This document shows positions 22,976 to 30,407 of a stretch of 64,000 bases of DNA, in pieces. How positions within the stretch are numbered: position 1 is the first letter of the stretch; each line of letters begins with the position of its first letter. The stretch is from contig JACKBS010000011.1 in NCBI GenBank assembly GCA_020634435.1, positions 124,001 through 188,000 on the forward strand, given 5' to 3'. Source of the DNA: Ardenticatenaceae bacterium (GTDB lineage Bacteria; Chloroflexota; Anaerolineae; Promineifilales; Promineifilaceae). The position numbers and the translations under genes were made by a program. A model generated the notes under the pieces. It worked only from the letters and a program-made list of their open reading frames with translations. It was not told the DNA's origin and made no database searches.

Positions 22976-23847
22976 TGACTCAATTCACGATACGGCCGTT
23001 AGCCAACCACAACGATTACCAGCAAACCCGGCAGATTCACATGGCTGCCTGGGGTGTAGACGCCTCGGAGACCATCCCGCCGCTGTCGATGCACGCTTTT
23101 CAGCACAACGGCGGCATCTTGCTGGGTGCATACGATGGTGAGCAGATGGTCGGCTACTGTTTGGGTACGCTGGGCACGGTGGAGACGCCGGGCCGCATCG
23201 ACCAGATAGCGGCGGCGCGGCTGAAGCTGTTTTCGGTCATCATGGGCATTTTGCCTGCTTACCAGGGCCAGAGCATTGGCACTCAGCTCAAGCTGGCTCA
23301 GCGCGAGGCGGCGCTGCGCCTGGGCATCCGCATGATTACCTGGACCTACGATCCGCTAGAGAGCCGAAACGGCCGTCTCAACATCGGTAAGCTGGGGGCC
23401 ATTTGCAACCGGTATTACCGCGAATTCCACGGGCCGATGGCCGGGCGCAACGCCGGGCTGGCCAGCGACCGCTTTGAGGTAGAGTGGTGGGTCACCAGCA
23501 ATCGGGTAGAAGGACGGGTGGCGCAGCAAAGACGGCCGTTAAGCCTCGATGCCATGCGTGGTGCCGGAGCGGTGGTGGTCAACGAAGCCACGTTTGACGA
23601 TGGGTTGCTCATTCCACCGCTAGATTTTGCGCGTAGCGACAAGAATCTGCTGCTGGTAGAAATTCCGGCAGACATCCAGGCGCTCAAAGCGGCCGATCTG
23701 GCCCTGGCGCGGCAGTGGCGGCAGCACACCCGGCAGCTGTTTGAGCATTATTTTGCCGCTAACTTTGCTGTCACCGATTTTGTGTTTCAGCCGGGCGAAG
23801 ACGGCCGTTCGCGCAGCTTCTACTTGCTTACCCACAACAATTCTTAA
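22976..23847 (+). CDS. GNAT-superfamily protein of the COG3375 type
   Basis: I start at ATG 22976; the frame is open upstream, but that part would translate the hairpin spacer. The protein has 290 residues. The N-terminal ~160 residues form a GNAT fold (NGGILLGAYDGEQMVGYCLG, GILPAYQGQSIGTQLKLAQRE for the acyl-CoA loop). The block RMITWTYDPLESRNGRLNIG followed by LGAICNRYYREFHG is the hallmark of COG3375 proteins. In Geobacillus-type pathways a GNAT succinyltransferase of this kind works with an N-succinylamino-acid racemase. Here the racemase-like gene follows 70 bases downstream, so the same partnership is inferred. Confidence 0.82.
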
Positions 23848-23854
23848 CAGAGGC

Positions 23855-23899
23855 TAGTGGTTAGTGGCTGGTTGCTGGTGAACCAACCACTAACCACCA
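23855..23899. repeat. Inverted repeat built of TAGTGGT-type heptamers
   Basis: TAGTGGTTAGTGGCTGGTT on the left pairs with AACCAACCACTAACCACCA on the right around a short loop. It occupies the spacer between the GNAT and racemase genes. Confidence 0.7.
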
Positions 23900-23917
23900 A
23901 AACTATCAACTAAAACC

Positions 23918-25039
23918 ATGAAACTTGAACGCATAGATCTTTATTACATTTCCATGCCGTTGGTATCGCCGTTTGGCACCAGCTTTGGCGTGCAGCAGCA
24001 GCGGGACGCTCTGATTTTGGCGCTTCACGCCGAGGGGCTGACCGGGTGGGGCGAGTGTGTAGCCACCAATGATCCGGGGTATAGCTACGAAACGGCCGTT
24101 ACCGCCTGGCACATTCTCTCCGACTTTCTCATCCCGGCCGTGTTGGGCAAGGAATTGGACGAGCCGGAGCAGCTGCCCGGCTGGCTCAGCGGCGTGCGTG
24201 GGCATCCCCTGGCCAAGGCGGCGCTGGACCAGGCCGTCTGGGACATTACCGCCCAGCGCGATGGTCTGTCGGTGGCGCAAAAGCTGGCCCAGCCGTACCC
24301 GGAAGGGCCGCGTGAGCGAGTAAAAGTGGGCGTGAGCATCGGCACGCAGCCCAGCATTGCCCAGACGATGGCCGTGATAGCCAAACATTTGGGGGAGGGA
24401 TACGGCCGTATCAAGCTCAAAATTAAGCCGGGCTGGGATGTGAAATTGGCCTGGCAGGCCCGCCACGAATTCCCCGACGTACCCATCATGCTTGATGCCA
24501 ACTCTGCCTACACGCTGGACGACGCCGTTATTTTTCAGGCAATGGACGAGCTAAACCTGCTCATGATCGAGCAGCCGTTAGGATATGAAGACATCTACGA
24601 CCACAGCAAATTACGGCCGCAAATCAAAAGCCCACTTTGCCTGGATGAGAGCATTCATTCGGCCGATCATGCCAGGTTGGCGATTGCTTTGCAGGCGTGT
24701 GACATCATCAACGTGAAGCCGACTCGCGTGAGCGGCTGGACCGAAGCGCGCAAAATTCACGATTTAGGTGTGGCGCACGGGCTGGGCTTGTGGGTTGGTG
24801 GTATGTTGGAGACTGGCGTGGGCCGCGCCGCCCAGCTGGCTCTGGCCTCGCTGCCCGGCTTCACCCTGCCCGGTGACATCTCGGCTACCTCCCGCTACTA
24901 TGAACACGACATCGCCACGCCCTTCTTCCTCAACGTCGAGGACAGCACCATCACCGTGCCCACCGGTCCCGGTCTAGGCATCGAAGTAGACACGGCGCGG
25001 CTCAAAGAAGTCACCCTGCGCCAGGAAAGTTTTGCGTAA
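23918..25039 (+). CDS. o-Succinylbenzoate synthase / N-succinylamino-acid racemase (MenC family)
   Basis: This enolase-superfamily enzyme has 373 residues, the usual length. The capping domain is followed by the barrel with the KxK acid/base pair (GRIKLKIKPGWD), metal ligands in IMLDANSAY, LMIEQPLG and LCLDESI, the second lysine in INVKPTRVSG, and GGMLETG near the C-terminus. These residues serve both OSBS (menaquinone synthesis) and NSAR activity. No other men gene is nearby, and the upstream neighbour is a COG3375 GNAT. I therefore favour NSAR function in D- to L-amino-acid conversion, although OSBS activity cannot be excluded. Confidence 0.85.
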   Translation: MKLERIDLYYISMPLVSPFGTSFGVQQQRDALILALHAEGLTGWGECVATNDPGYSYETAVTAWHILSDFLIPAVLGKELDEPEQLPGWLSGVRGHPLAKAALDQAVWDITAQRDGLSVAQKLAQPYPEGPRERVKVGVSIGTQPSIAQTMAVIAKHLGEGYGRIKLKIKPGWDVKLAWQARHEFPDVPIMLDANSAYTLDDAVIFQAMDELNLLMIEQPLGYEDIYDHSKLRPQIKSPLCLDESIHSADHARLAIALQACDIINVKPTRVSGWTEARKIHDLGVAHGLGLWVGGMLETGVGRAAQLALASLPGFTLPGDISATSRYYEHDIATPFFLNVEDSTITVPTGPGLGIEVDTARLKEVTLRQESFA

Positions 25040-25040
25040 C

Positions 25041-25073
25041 AGATTGGTCCAATCTCAAAGATTGGACCAATCT
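25041..25073. repeat. Palindromic repeat AGATTGG-N-CCAATCT pair (second copy)
   Basis: AGATTGGTCCAATCT (25041-25055) and AGATTGGACCAATCT (25059-25073), the mirror arrangement of 9852-9884. It begins two bases after the stop codon of the racemase gene. Confidence 0.8.
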
Positions 25074-25091
25074 ATACCAGGAATTTACTAG

Positions 25092-25111
25092 CCTGGGGAT
25101 TCATCCCCAGG
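25092..25111. repeat. Short hairpin CCTGGGGATTCATCCCCAGG
   Basis: This is a perfect 9-bp stem with a TC centre. Near-identical hairpins occur at 29629-29648 and 29697-29716, which marks a dispersed small family. It lies 17 bases before the proC start. Confidence 0.75.
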
Positions 25112-25128
25112 GCAGATACGAGGTCAAC

Positions 25129-25968
25129 ATGTTTGAAGACAAAACCATCACATTTATCGGCAGCGGCATTATGGGCGAAGCGATGATTCGCGGCCTGCTG
25201 GGGCAGAAAAACGTGCTGCCTAACCAAATTCTCGCCGCCGACCCGTGGGCGCAGCGGCGTGAAGAGCTGCAAGATCGCTACGGCATCAACGTCACCGAGG
25301 ATAACCGCGAGGCGGCCGAAAATGGACAAATCATCGTCCTGTCCATCAAGCCCCAGACGCTGCCCTACGTGCTGCCCGAGATTCGCGGCCATCTGCGCCG
25401 CCAGGATTTGTTGCTGTCGATTCTGGCTGGCGTGCCCATCCGCAAGCTGGCCGATGGCACGGCGCATGCGGCCGTGGTGCGGGCCATGCCTAATACCCCG
25501 GCGCAGATCGGCCAGGGCATTACCGTGTGGACCGCCACGCCAGAAGTGACCGAGATACAAAAGCAGCAGGCGCAGGCGATTTTGGCCTCGCTGGGCCAGG
25601 AAATTCGCGTCGAGGAAGAGGATTACCTGGACATGGCCACCGCGCTTAGCGGGTCTGGCCCAGGCTACGTCTTCATGATGATGGAGGCGATGATTGATGC
25701 CGGAGTGCATCTGGGCTTTTCGCGGCGCATCGCCGAGCAGCTGGTGTTCCAGACAATGATTGGCTCGGTGAATTATGCGATGGAATCGGGCAAACACGTC
25801 GCCGAACTGCGCAACCAGGTCACATCCCCAGGCGGCACTACGGCCGCAGCGCTGTACCACATGGAAAAAGGTGGTCTGCGCACCGTCATCTCACGCGGTA
25901 TTTGGGCCGCGTATGAACGTTCCGTCTCCCTGGGCAAGGGCAAGACGGAGGATGACCCGGAGAGTTGA
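25129..25968 (+). CDS. proC: Pyrroline-5-carboxylate reductase
   Basis: This 279-residue cytosolic enzyme catalyses the last step of proline synthesis (NAD(P)H-dependent reduction of P5C). The N-terminal Rossmann motif is ITFIGSGIMGEAMIRGL, VLSIKPQTLP follows, and RAMPNTPAQIGQGITVW is the family block around the substrate pocket. The dimerisation domain shows ALSGSGPGYVFMMMEAMIDAG and VTSPGGTTAAALYHME, the ProC signature. Length and all motifs are normal. AGATACGAGG precedes the ATG weakly. Confidence 0.96.
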   Translation: MFEDKTITFIGSGIMGEAMIRGLLGQKNVLPNQILAADPWAQRREELQDRYGINVTEDNREAAENGQIIVLSIKPQTLPYVLPEIRGHLRRQDLLLSILAGVPIRKLADGTAHAAVVRAMPNTPAQIGQGITVWTATPEVTEIQKQQAQAILASLGQEIRVEEEDYLDMATALSGSGPGYVFMMMEAMIDAGVHLGFSRRIAEQLVFQTMIGSVNYAMESGKHVAELRNQVTSPGGTTAAALYHMEKGGLRTVISRGIWAAYERSVSLGKGKTEDDPES

Positions 25969-25975
25969 CGGTGGT

Positions 25976-26033
25976 CGGTAATCGGTTCACCGTTCACCGT
26001 TCACCGATTACCATTTACCGTTCACCGATTACC
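25976..26033. repeat. Heptamer repeat spacer (TTCACCG/ATTACCG)
   Basis: GGTAATCGG is followed by tandem heptamers TTCACCG TTCACCG TTCACCG ATTACCA TTTACCG TTCACCG ATTACC. The first part can pair with the end. A closely related series lies at 33601-33676. It fills the spacer between proC and pabBC. Confidence 0.75.
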
Positions 26034-26037
26034 CCTC

Positions 26038-27807
26038 ATGTCTCCCACAATTTTGCTGCAACACGGCCGTTTCTGGCGCAAGTTTCACAAGCCGGTGCGG
26101 GTGGTAACGGCCGTTTCCCCCCAAGAAGTTTTGCCAGCGTTGGAAGAATTGGAAACGGCGGTACGTGCCGAAAACCTCTACGCGGCTGGATTTATTGCTT
26201 ACGAAGCCGCCGCTGCGTTTGACCTGGCGGTACATGTGCCGCTGGACGGGCTGCCGCTGCTGTGGTTTGGGCTGTTTGAGACGTATGAGGAGATTGGAGA
26301 TTGGAGATTGGAGATGAGCGACTTAATCTCCAGTCTCCAATCTCCCGCCGTGGGTGCGTGGCAGCCAGCGATTGACCGCGCCGAGTATGATGCAGCTATC
26401 GCGCAAATTGAGGCGCACATCGCGGCGGGGGAGACGTACCAGGTGAACTACACGTTTCCCCAGCACGCCAGTGTTGCCGGGGAGCCGCTGGCTTATTTTG
26501 TGGAGCTGGTGGCGGCGCAGCAAGCGAATTATGCGGCGTACCTGGACATCGGCCGATTTGCCATTTGCTCGGCGTCGCCAGAGCTGTTTTTTGAGCTGGA
26601 TGGCTCACGCTTGCGCTCAAAACCGATGAAGGGAACGGCCGTCCGCGGCCTCACCCTGGCACAAGATAAAGCCAACATCGCCTGGCTGGCCCAATCGGAG
26701 AAAAATCGCGCCGAAAATGTGATGATTGTGGACATGATCCGCAACGACATGGGGCGCGTGGCTGAGGTGGGCAGCGTGCGCGTGCCGCAGCTGTTTGAGG
26801 TGGAGCGGTATCCCACGCTGTTGCAAATGACCTCTACCGTTGAGGCCCAGACCCACGCCCCGCTCAGCCAAATTCTGGCTAACATGTTCCCTTGCGCCTC
26901 CATCACCGGCGCGCCCAAAGTCCGCACCACGCAAATCATCAAAGAATTGGAGCCGCAGCCCCGTGGCATCTACACTGGCTCGATTGGCTTCCTCGCGCCC
27001 GACGGGACGGCGCAGTTTAATGTGGCTATCCGTACCGTGCTGGTGGATCGTGAACGGGGGCAAGCGACCTATGGCGTAGGCAGCGGCATCGTTTGGGATT
27101 CGGTAGCGGCGGACGAATACGAGGAGTGCAAGGTGAAATCCAAGGTGCTGACGGAGAAACGGCCGTCTTTCCAGCTGATCGAAACGATGTTGTGGCAACC
27201 CGACAGCGGTCTCTTTTTGCTGGACGAGCACATGGCGCGGCTGCGGGATTCGGCTGAATATTTTGGGATTGGCTGGGCGGAAACGGCCGTGCTCACCGCA
27301 CTGGATGCCCTGTCACAAACCCTGGCAGAGCCTGTCAAAGTGCGCTTATTGTTGGAGCAAGACGGCCGTTTTACTTTGCAAACGGTGCCGCTAAGTGTTG
27401 GCGCACGCCCCGATCCCGTGCGTATTGGGCTGGCCAAAGAGCCGATCCATTCGCAAACCGTCTGGCTGTACCACAAAACCACTCACCGCGACCTGTACAG
27501 TACGACCCTCGCCTCTCGCCCGGACTGCAATGACGTGATTTTGTACAACGAACGCGACGAGCTAACCGAAGCCAGCAGCTCCAATATCGCTCTGCTGTTG
27601 AATGGCGAACTGGTGACGCCGCCAATCGAATCTGGCTTACTGGGTGGCACTTTTCGCAGCTACTTGCTCAAAAACCCCAAAGGTTTCCAAAACCCTTGGG
27701 GTTTACCTTTGCACGAAAAGGTGTTGTATCTTACGGATTTAGCGCGGGCAGAGGGGATTTATTTGTTTAACTCGGTGCGGTGGTGGGGAACGGCCGTGTT
27801 GGTTTAG
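26038..27807 (+). CDS. pabBC: Aminodeoxychorismate synthase component I fused to aminodeoxychorismate lyase (PabB-PabC)
   Basis: This 589-residue fusion acts in p-aminobenzoate/folate synthesis. Residues ~1-370 are the chorismate-binding domain, with AGETYQVNYTFP, RSKPMKGTAVRG, SEKNRAENVMIVDMIRNDMG, MTSTVEAQ, FPCASITGAPK and GSIGFLAPDG. Residues ~380-589 are the class IV aminotransferase-fold lyase, with LLDEHMARLRDSAEYFGI, NERDELTEASSSNIALL and GLLGGTFRSYLL. Two in-frame palindromic insertions lengthen it: a GGAGATT-heptamer hairpin (about residues 84-103, EEIGDWRLEMSDLISSLQSP) and a REP palindrome (KNPKGFQNPWGL, just after FRSYLL). The frame is preserved in both cases. The 3' end overlaps the convergent kinase-like gene by 4 bases. 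Confidence 0.93.
   Translation: MSPTILLQHGRFWRKFHKPVRVVTAVSPQEVLPALEELETAVRAENLYAAGFIAYEAAAAFDLAVHVPLDGLPLLWFGLFETYEEIGDWRLEMSDLISSLQSPAVGAWQPAIDRAEYDAAIAQIEAHIAAGETYQVNYTFPQHASVAGEPLAYFVELVAAQQANYAAYLDIGRFAICSASPELFFELDGSRLRSKPMKGTAVRGLTLAQDKANIAWLAQSEKNRAENVMIVDMIRNDMGRVAEVGSVRVPQLFEVERYPTLLQMTSTVEAQTHAPLSQILANMFPCASITGAPKVRTTQIIKELEPQPRGIYTGSIGFLAPDGTAQFNVAIRTVLVDRERGQATYGVGSGIVWDSVAADEYEECKVKSKVLTEKRPSFQLIETMLWQPDSGLFLLDEHMARLRDSAEYFGIGWAETAVLTALDALSQTLAEPVKVRLLLEQDGRFTLQTVPLSVGARPDPVRIGLAKEPIHSQTVWLYHKTTHRDLYSTTLASRPDCNDVILYNERDELTEASSSNIALLLNGELVTPPIESGLLGGTFRSYLLKNPKGFQNPWGLPLHEKVLYLTDLARAEGIYLFNSVRWWGTAVLV
26289..26345. repeat. GGAGATT heptamer inverted repeat inside pabBC
   Basis: Three to four tandem GGAGATT units (26289-26315) are followed after nine bases by an inverted, slightly degenerate copy (ATCTCCAGTCTCCAATCTCC, 26325-26344). 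The same repeat family is found intergenically at 57930-57984. Here it is translated in frame. Confidence 0.8.
27672..27704. repeat. REP palindrome inside pabBC
   Basis: AAACCCCAAAGGTTT (27672-27686) and AAACCCTTGGGGTTT (27690-27704) form an almost perfect stem with a three-base loop (one mismatch). It closely resembles the element inside the RAYT gene at 8256-8288 and encodes NPKGFQNPWGL within the lyase domain. Confidence 0.8.
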
Positions 27808-28580
27808 TCTTGTAACCCCGCCAGGATTAACGGCCGTTTCTCCCCCAAATATTCAATATCCGCCAGGTACAGCAAATGATGCCCATCGGCCAGATTGGCG
27901 ATGAATGCTTCGTTGCCCTTTTGCGCTTCGGTTTGCATGTGGTTTACCAACGTTTCCAGCCGCAAAATCATCATGTCTACCAGATTGTGCCGCTGTGCAA
28001 CCGAGAGGCCATAAGCTTCACAAAAGAGGCGGGCCCGGCCGATTTGCGTTTCAAGATCGCCCAATCGATCCGGGTTTTGCTGGTTATGAAACGGCGCCCA
28101 GCGGTAAAGCGCGTAGGCGATGTCCCAAATGCGGGGGCCGGGATGGGCCGTGTCAAAGTCGATGATGCCCACAGCCTGACGGCAGTTTAGCACCACGTTG
28201 TACGGCGCATAATCCCCGTGGCAGATGACCTCGATGGGCGTTTGGCTGGGCAGCTGCCAGGTGTGGCTTTCCTGGTTCTGGGCAAGAAAGGAGCGCGTTG
28301 CCTCGTGGTAAGCGCGGAGCAGCTGGGCCGCCGAAACCAGCGCTTCCTCGCTGGCGGCGGCTGCGCTCAGCGGGTAGTTGCACACTTCCCCAGCCAGAAA
28401 GGTCACGATTTCATTGCCTGCGTCATCAAAGCCGAGCGGTTCGGGAACGGCCGTAAAACCCACCGCCCGCACATGTCGCAGCAAAGCATGCACCGACTCA
28501 GTCCACGGGCCAGCAGGCCGGTGAACTGTATTGGCGACGCGGGCAATCTTGTTTTCGCGGCCACCTTGTAGAAATTCCAT
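27804..28580 (-). CDS. Aminoglycoside phosphotransferase (APH)-family kinase
   Basis: This 258-residue protein has a protein-kinase-like fold. The catalytic loop reads VICHGDYAPYNVVLN (HGD..xxN) and the metal-binding aspartate IIDFDTAHPGPRIWDIAYAL. The N-terminal lobe is short and starts NKIARVANTVHRPAGPW. Substrates of this superfamily range from aminoglycosides to choline and homoserine, so the target is unknown and a resistance role is not implied. It begins two bases after the xdhC-like stop, hence probably co-transcribed with it. Confidence 0.85.
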   Translation of the reverse strand: MEFLQGGRENKIARVANTVHRPAGPWTESVHALLRHVRAVGFTAVPEPLGFDDAGNEIVTFLAGEVCNYPLSAAAASEEALVSAAQLLRAYHEATRSFLAQNQESHTWQLPSQTPIEVICHGDYAPYNVVLNCRQAVGIIDFDTAHPGPRIWDIAYALYRWAPFHNQQNPDRLGDLETQIGRARLFCEAYGLSVAQRHNLVDMMILRLETLVNHMQTEAQKGNEAFIANLADGHHLLYLADIEYLGEKRPLILAGLQD

Positions 28581-28582
28581 AA

Positions 28583-29614
28583 CTATTTACCCGCTTGAGG
28601 ATGGCTGCGCGCCTGCACAATTTCGGCCATGATGGAGAGGGCAATTTCCTCTGGCGTTTGCGCACCGATGTCCAGGCCAATGGGGCCGTGAATTCGGCCG
28701 ATCTCCGCATCGCTGAAGCCATAGCCGCGCAGCCGTTCCACACGCCTGGCGTGCGTCTTTTTGCTGCCCAACGCGCCGATGTAAAATGGATTGGCTTGCA
28801 AGATGATTTTTAGCGCCGGATCGTCAATCTTGGGGTCGTGGGTGAGTAGGGCAACGGCCGTTTCCCTTGTAATCTTCACCTCGGTAAACGCTTTATCTGG
28901 CCACGCCTGGATGAGCTGATCCACGTGCGGGAAACGCTCGTCGCTGCCAAACGCGCGACGCGGGTCGATGACCAGGGTGCGATAGCCCAGCGTTTTGGCG
29001 TAGCTGGTGAGGGCAATGGCGATGTGCACGCCACCAACCATGATCAGCGTCGGCGCAGGGCGCACGGTGTCGATGAACACCTCTATTTCATCGGTCAGCT
29101 GCACACGCTGGGGATGAACCGCCTTCGCCTCAGCGGCAATCGCCTGCGCGTCCAGCGTGGCGTTGCCCAATGTACCCATGCGCTCGCCTGCGCGGCTGAC
29201 GGCCAGCTTGCGCCCCAACAGTTCCTCCGGCCCGCGAATGACGGTGATGGCTGCGCCTGCCTCGTCGTTTTGGATGAGGGTGCGGATGAAATGGGTAACG
29301 GCCGTATCCAATCGCTCCACAAACAGTTCAATCGTACCGCCACAGGCCAGCCCCACATCCCAGGCGGTTTCGTCGGCCACGCCAAAGTGCAGCAGCTTGG
29401 GACGGTTTGTGGCGAGAACGGCCGTTCCCTCCTCAAACACCGCCCCTTCCACACAGCCCCCACTGACGGAACCCGCGATACGGCCGTCTGCCGTAAGCGC
29501 CATCTTCGCCCCCACCTTGCGCGGCGCAGAGCCCCACGTTTGCACGACCGTTGCCAATGCAACCGACTGCTTATCTTCTAGCCAACGATTGATGTCTTCG
29601 ATTACCTCTTTCAT
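28583..29614 (-). CDS. xdhC: XdhC/CoxI-family molybdenum-hydroxylase maturation protein
   Basis: This 343-residue protein has the N-terminal XdhC_CoxI domain (ALATVVQTWGSAPRKVGAKM, GSVSGGCVEGAVFEEG, WDVGLACGGTIELFVERL) and a C-terminal Rossmann-type XdhC_C domain (LIMVGGVHIAIALTSYAKTL, LTHDPKIDDPALK, YIGALGSKKTHARRVERL, IHGPIGLDIGAQTPEEIALS). Family members bind molybdenum cofactor and help insert or sulfurate it in xanthine- or CO-dehydrogenase-type enzymes. The C.GG cysteines are present. Upstream on the same strand lie endonuclease III, CoxE-like and CoxD-like genes, which suggests a maturation cluster whose structural enzyme lies outside the window. Confidence 0.9.
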   Translation of the reverse strand: MKEVIEDINRWLEDKQSVALATVVQTWGSAPRKVGAKMALTADGRIAGSVSGGCVEGAVFEEGTAVLATNRPKLLHFGVADETAWDVGLACGGTIELFVERLDTAVTHFIRTLIQNDEAGAAITVIRGPEELLGRKLAVSRAGERMGTLGNATLDAQAIAAEAKAVHPQRVQLTDEIEVFIDTVRPAPTLIMVGGVHIAIALTSYAKTLGYRTLVIDPRRAFGSDERFPHVDQLIQAWPDKAFTEVKITRETAVALLTHDPKIDDPALKIILQANPFYIGALGSKKTHARRVERLRGYGFSDAEIGRIHGPIGLDIGAQTPEEIALSIMAEIVQARSHPQAGK

Positions 29615-29628
29615 TTTGCATCTCGGTT

Positions 29629-29716
29629 CCTGGGGCTGAAGCCCCAGGCTAATTTGCTATCGCCTTGTTAGCGCCTTCCTGCATTTTCCTTCATAGCCTG
29701 GGGATTTATCCCCAGG
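29629..29716. repeat. Two CCTGGGG...CCCCAGG hairpins between xdhC and nth
   Basis: CCTGGGGCTGAAGCCCCAGG (29629-29648) and CCTGGGGATTTATCCCCAGG (29697-29716) lie 48 bases apart and match the hairpin at 25092. The second overlaps the stop codon and last codons of the endonuclease III gene on the minus strand, so it supplies part of that protein's C-terminus. Confidence 0.75.
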
Positions 29717-30374
29717 TTTTCGATACGCCAACCTGCTGGCACATCGCCAGAATCGGGCAGGTGGTACAGCGCGGGCGGCTGGCGGTGCAGATATGTTTGC
29801 CAAACGGCACCAGCAGCCTGTTGATTTCGATCCAATATTTTTCTGGCAGTGTAGCTTGCAGGGCTTCCATTGTTTTTTCGGGCGTCTTTTCCGCCACGTA
29901 GCCCCAGCGGTTGGTGATGCGATGCACGTGAATGTCTACGCTGATCACCTTCTGGTCGCAGGCGATGCCCAGCGCCAGATTGGCACACTTCGGCCCCACG
30001 CCATTGAACGAGAGCAGCAGCTCGCAGTCGCAGGGCAGCTCGCCGCCGTGCTCGGCTACCAGCTGTTGCGCGATCGCTTTGATTTGCTCCGCCTTGCGCT
30101 CGGAAAAGGAGCTGCGGCGGATGATTTTGGCGATTTCGGCCATGTCCATTTCCGCAATTTGCTGCGGCGTGTTGGCCCGGGCAAACAGCTGTAGCGAGAC
30201 GGGCAAGGAGACTTCATCGTAGGTGCGGATGGAGAGGATGCAGCCGACGAGCTGCTCAAACGGGCTATCGTGTCCCTTTTCGGCCAGTTCGAACATGGCA
30301 GCTTTGGGAAACGGCTGTACCGCTTCCTCAACTCGCTCCATTACCAAATCAATATCAAACTTCTCTTTTTCCAT
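29706..30374 (-). CDS. nth: Endonuclease III (DNA glycosylase/AP lyase)
   Basis: This 222-residue base-excision-repair enzyme has the helix-hairpin-helix FNGVGPKCANLALG, which carries the catalytic lysine, and VISVDIHVHRITNRWG, which carries the catalytic aspartate. A complete 4Fe-4S ligand set follows as C-x6-C-x2-C-x5-C (CTASRPRCTTCPILAMC). The N-terminal block FEQLVGCILSIRTYDEVS shows Arg-Thr where classical Nth has Gln-Thr (SAQTTD), a mild deviation. It lies 33 bases after coxE. The C-terminal few residues come from a dispersed hairpin repeat. Confidence 0.93.
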   Translation of the reverse strand: MEKEKFDIDLVMERVEEAVQPFPKAAMFELAEKGHDSPFEQLVGCILSIRTYDEVSLPVSLQLFARANTPQQIAEMDMAEIAKIIRRSSFSERKAEQIKAIAQQLVAEHGGELPCDCELLLSFNGVGPKCANLALGIACDQKVISVDIHVHRITNRWGYVAEKTPEKTMEALQATLPEKYWIEINRLLVPFGKHICTASRPRCTTCPILAMCQQVGVSKTWG

Positions 30375-30407
30375 AATTTTTTTGGACGCGGACGAGCGCA
30401 GATTTTT

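Noticed and set aside
25974..26036. TTCACCG repeats considered as a CRISPR array
   Set aside because: Units are seven bases with no spacers and no cas genes; the structure is a heptamer hairpin.
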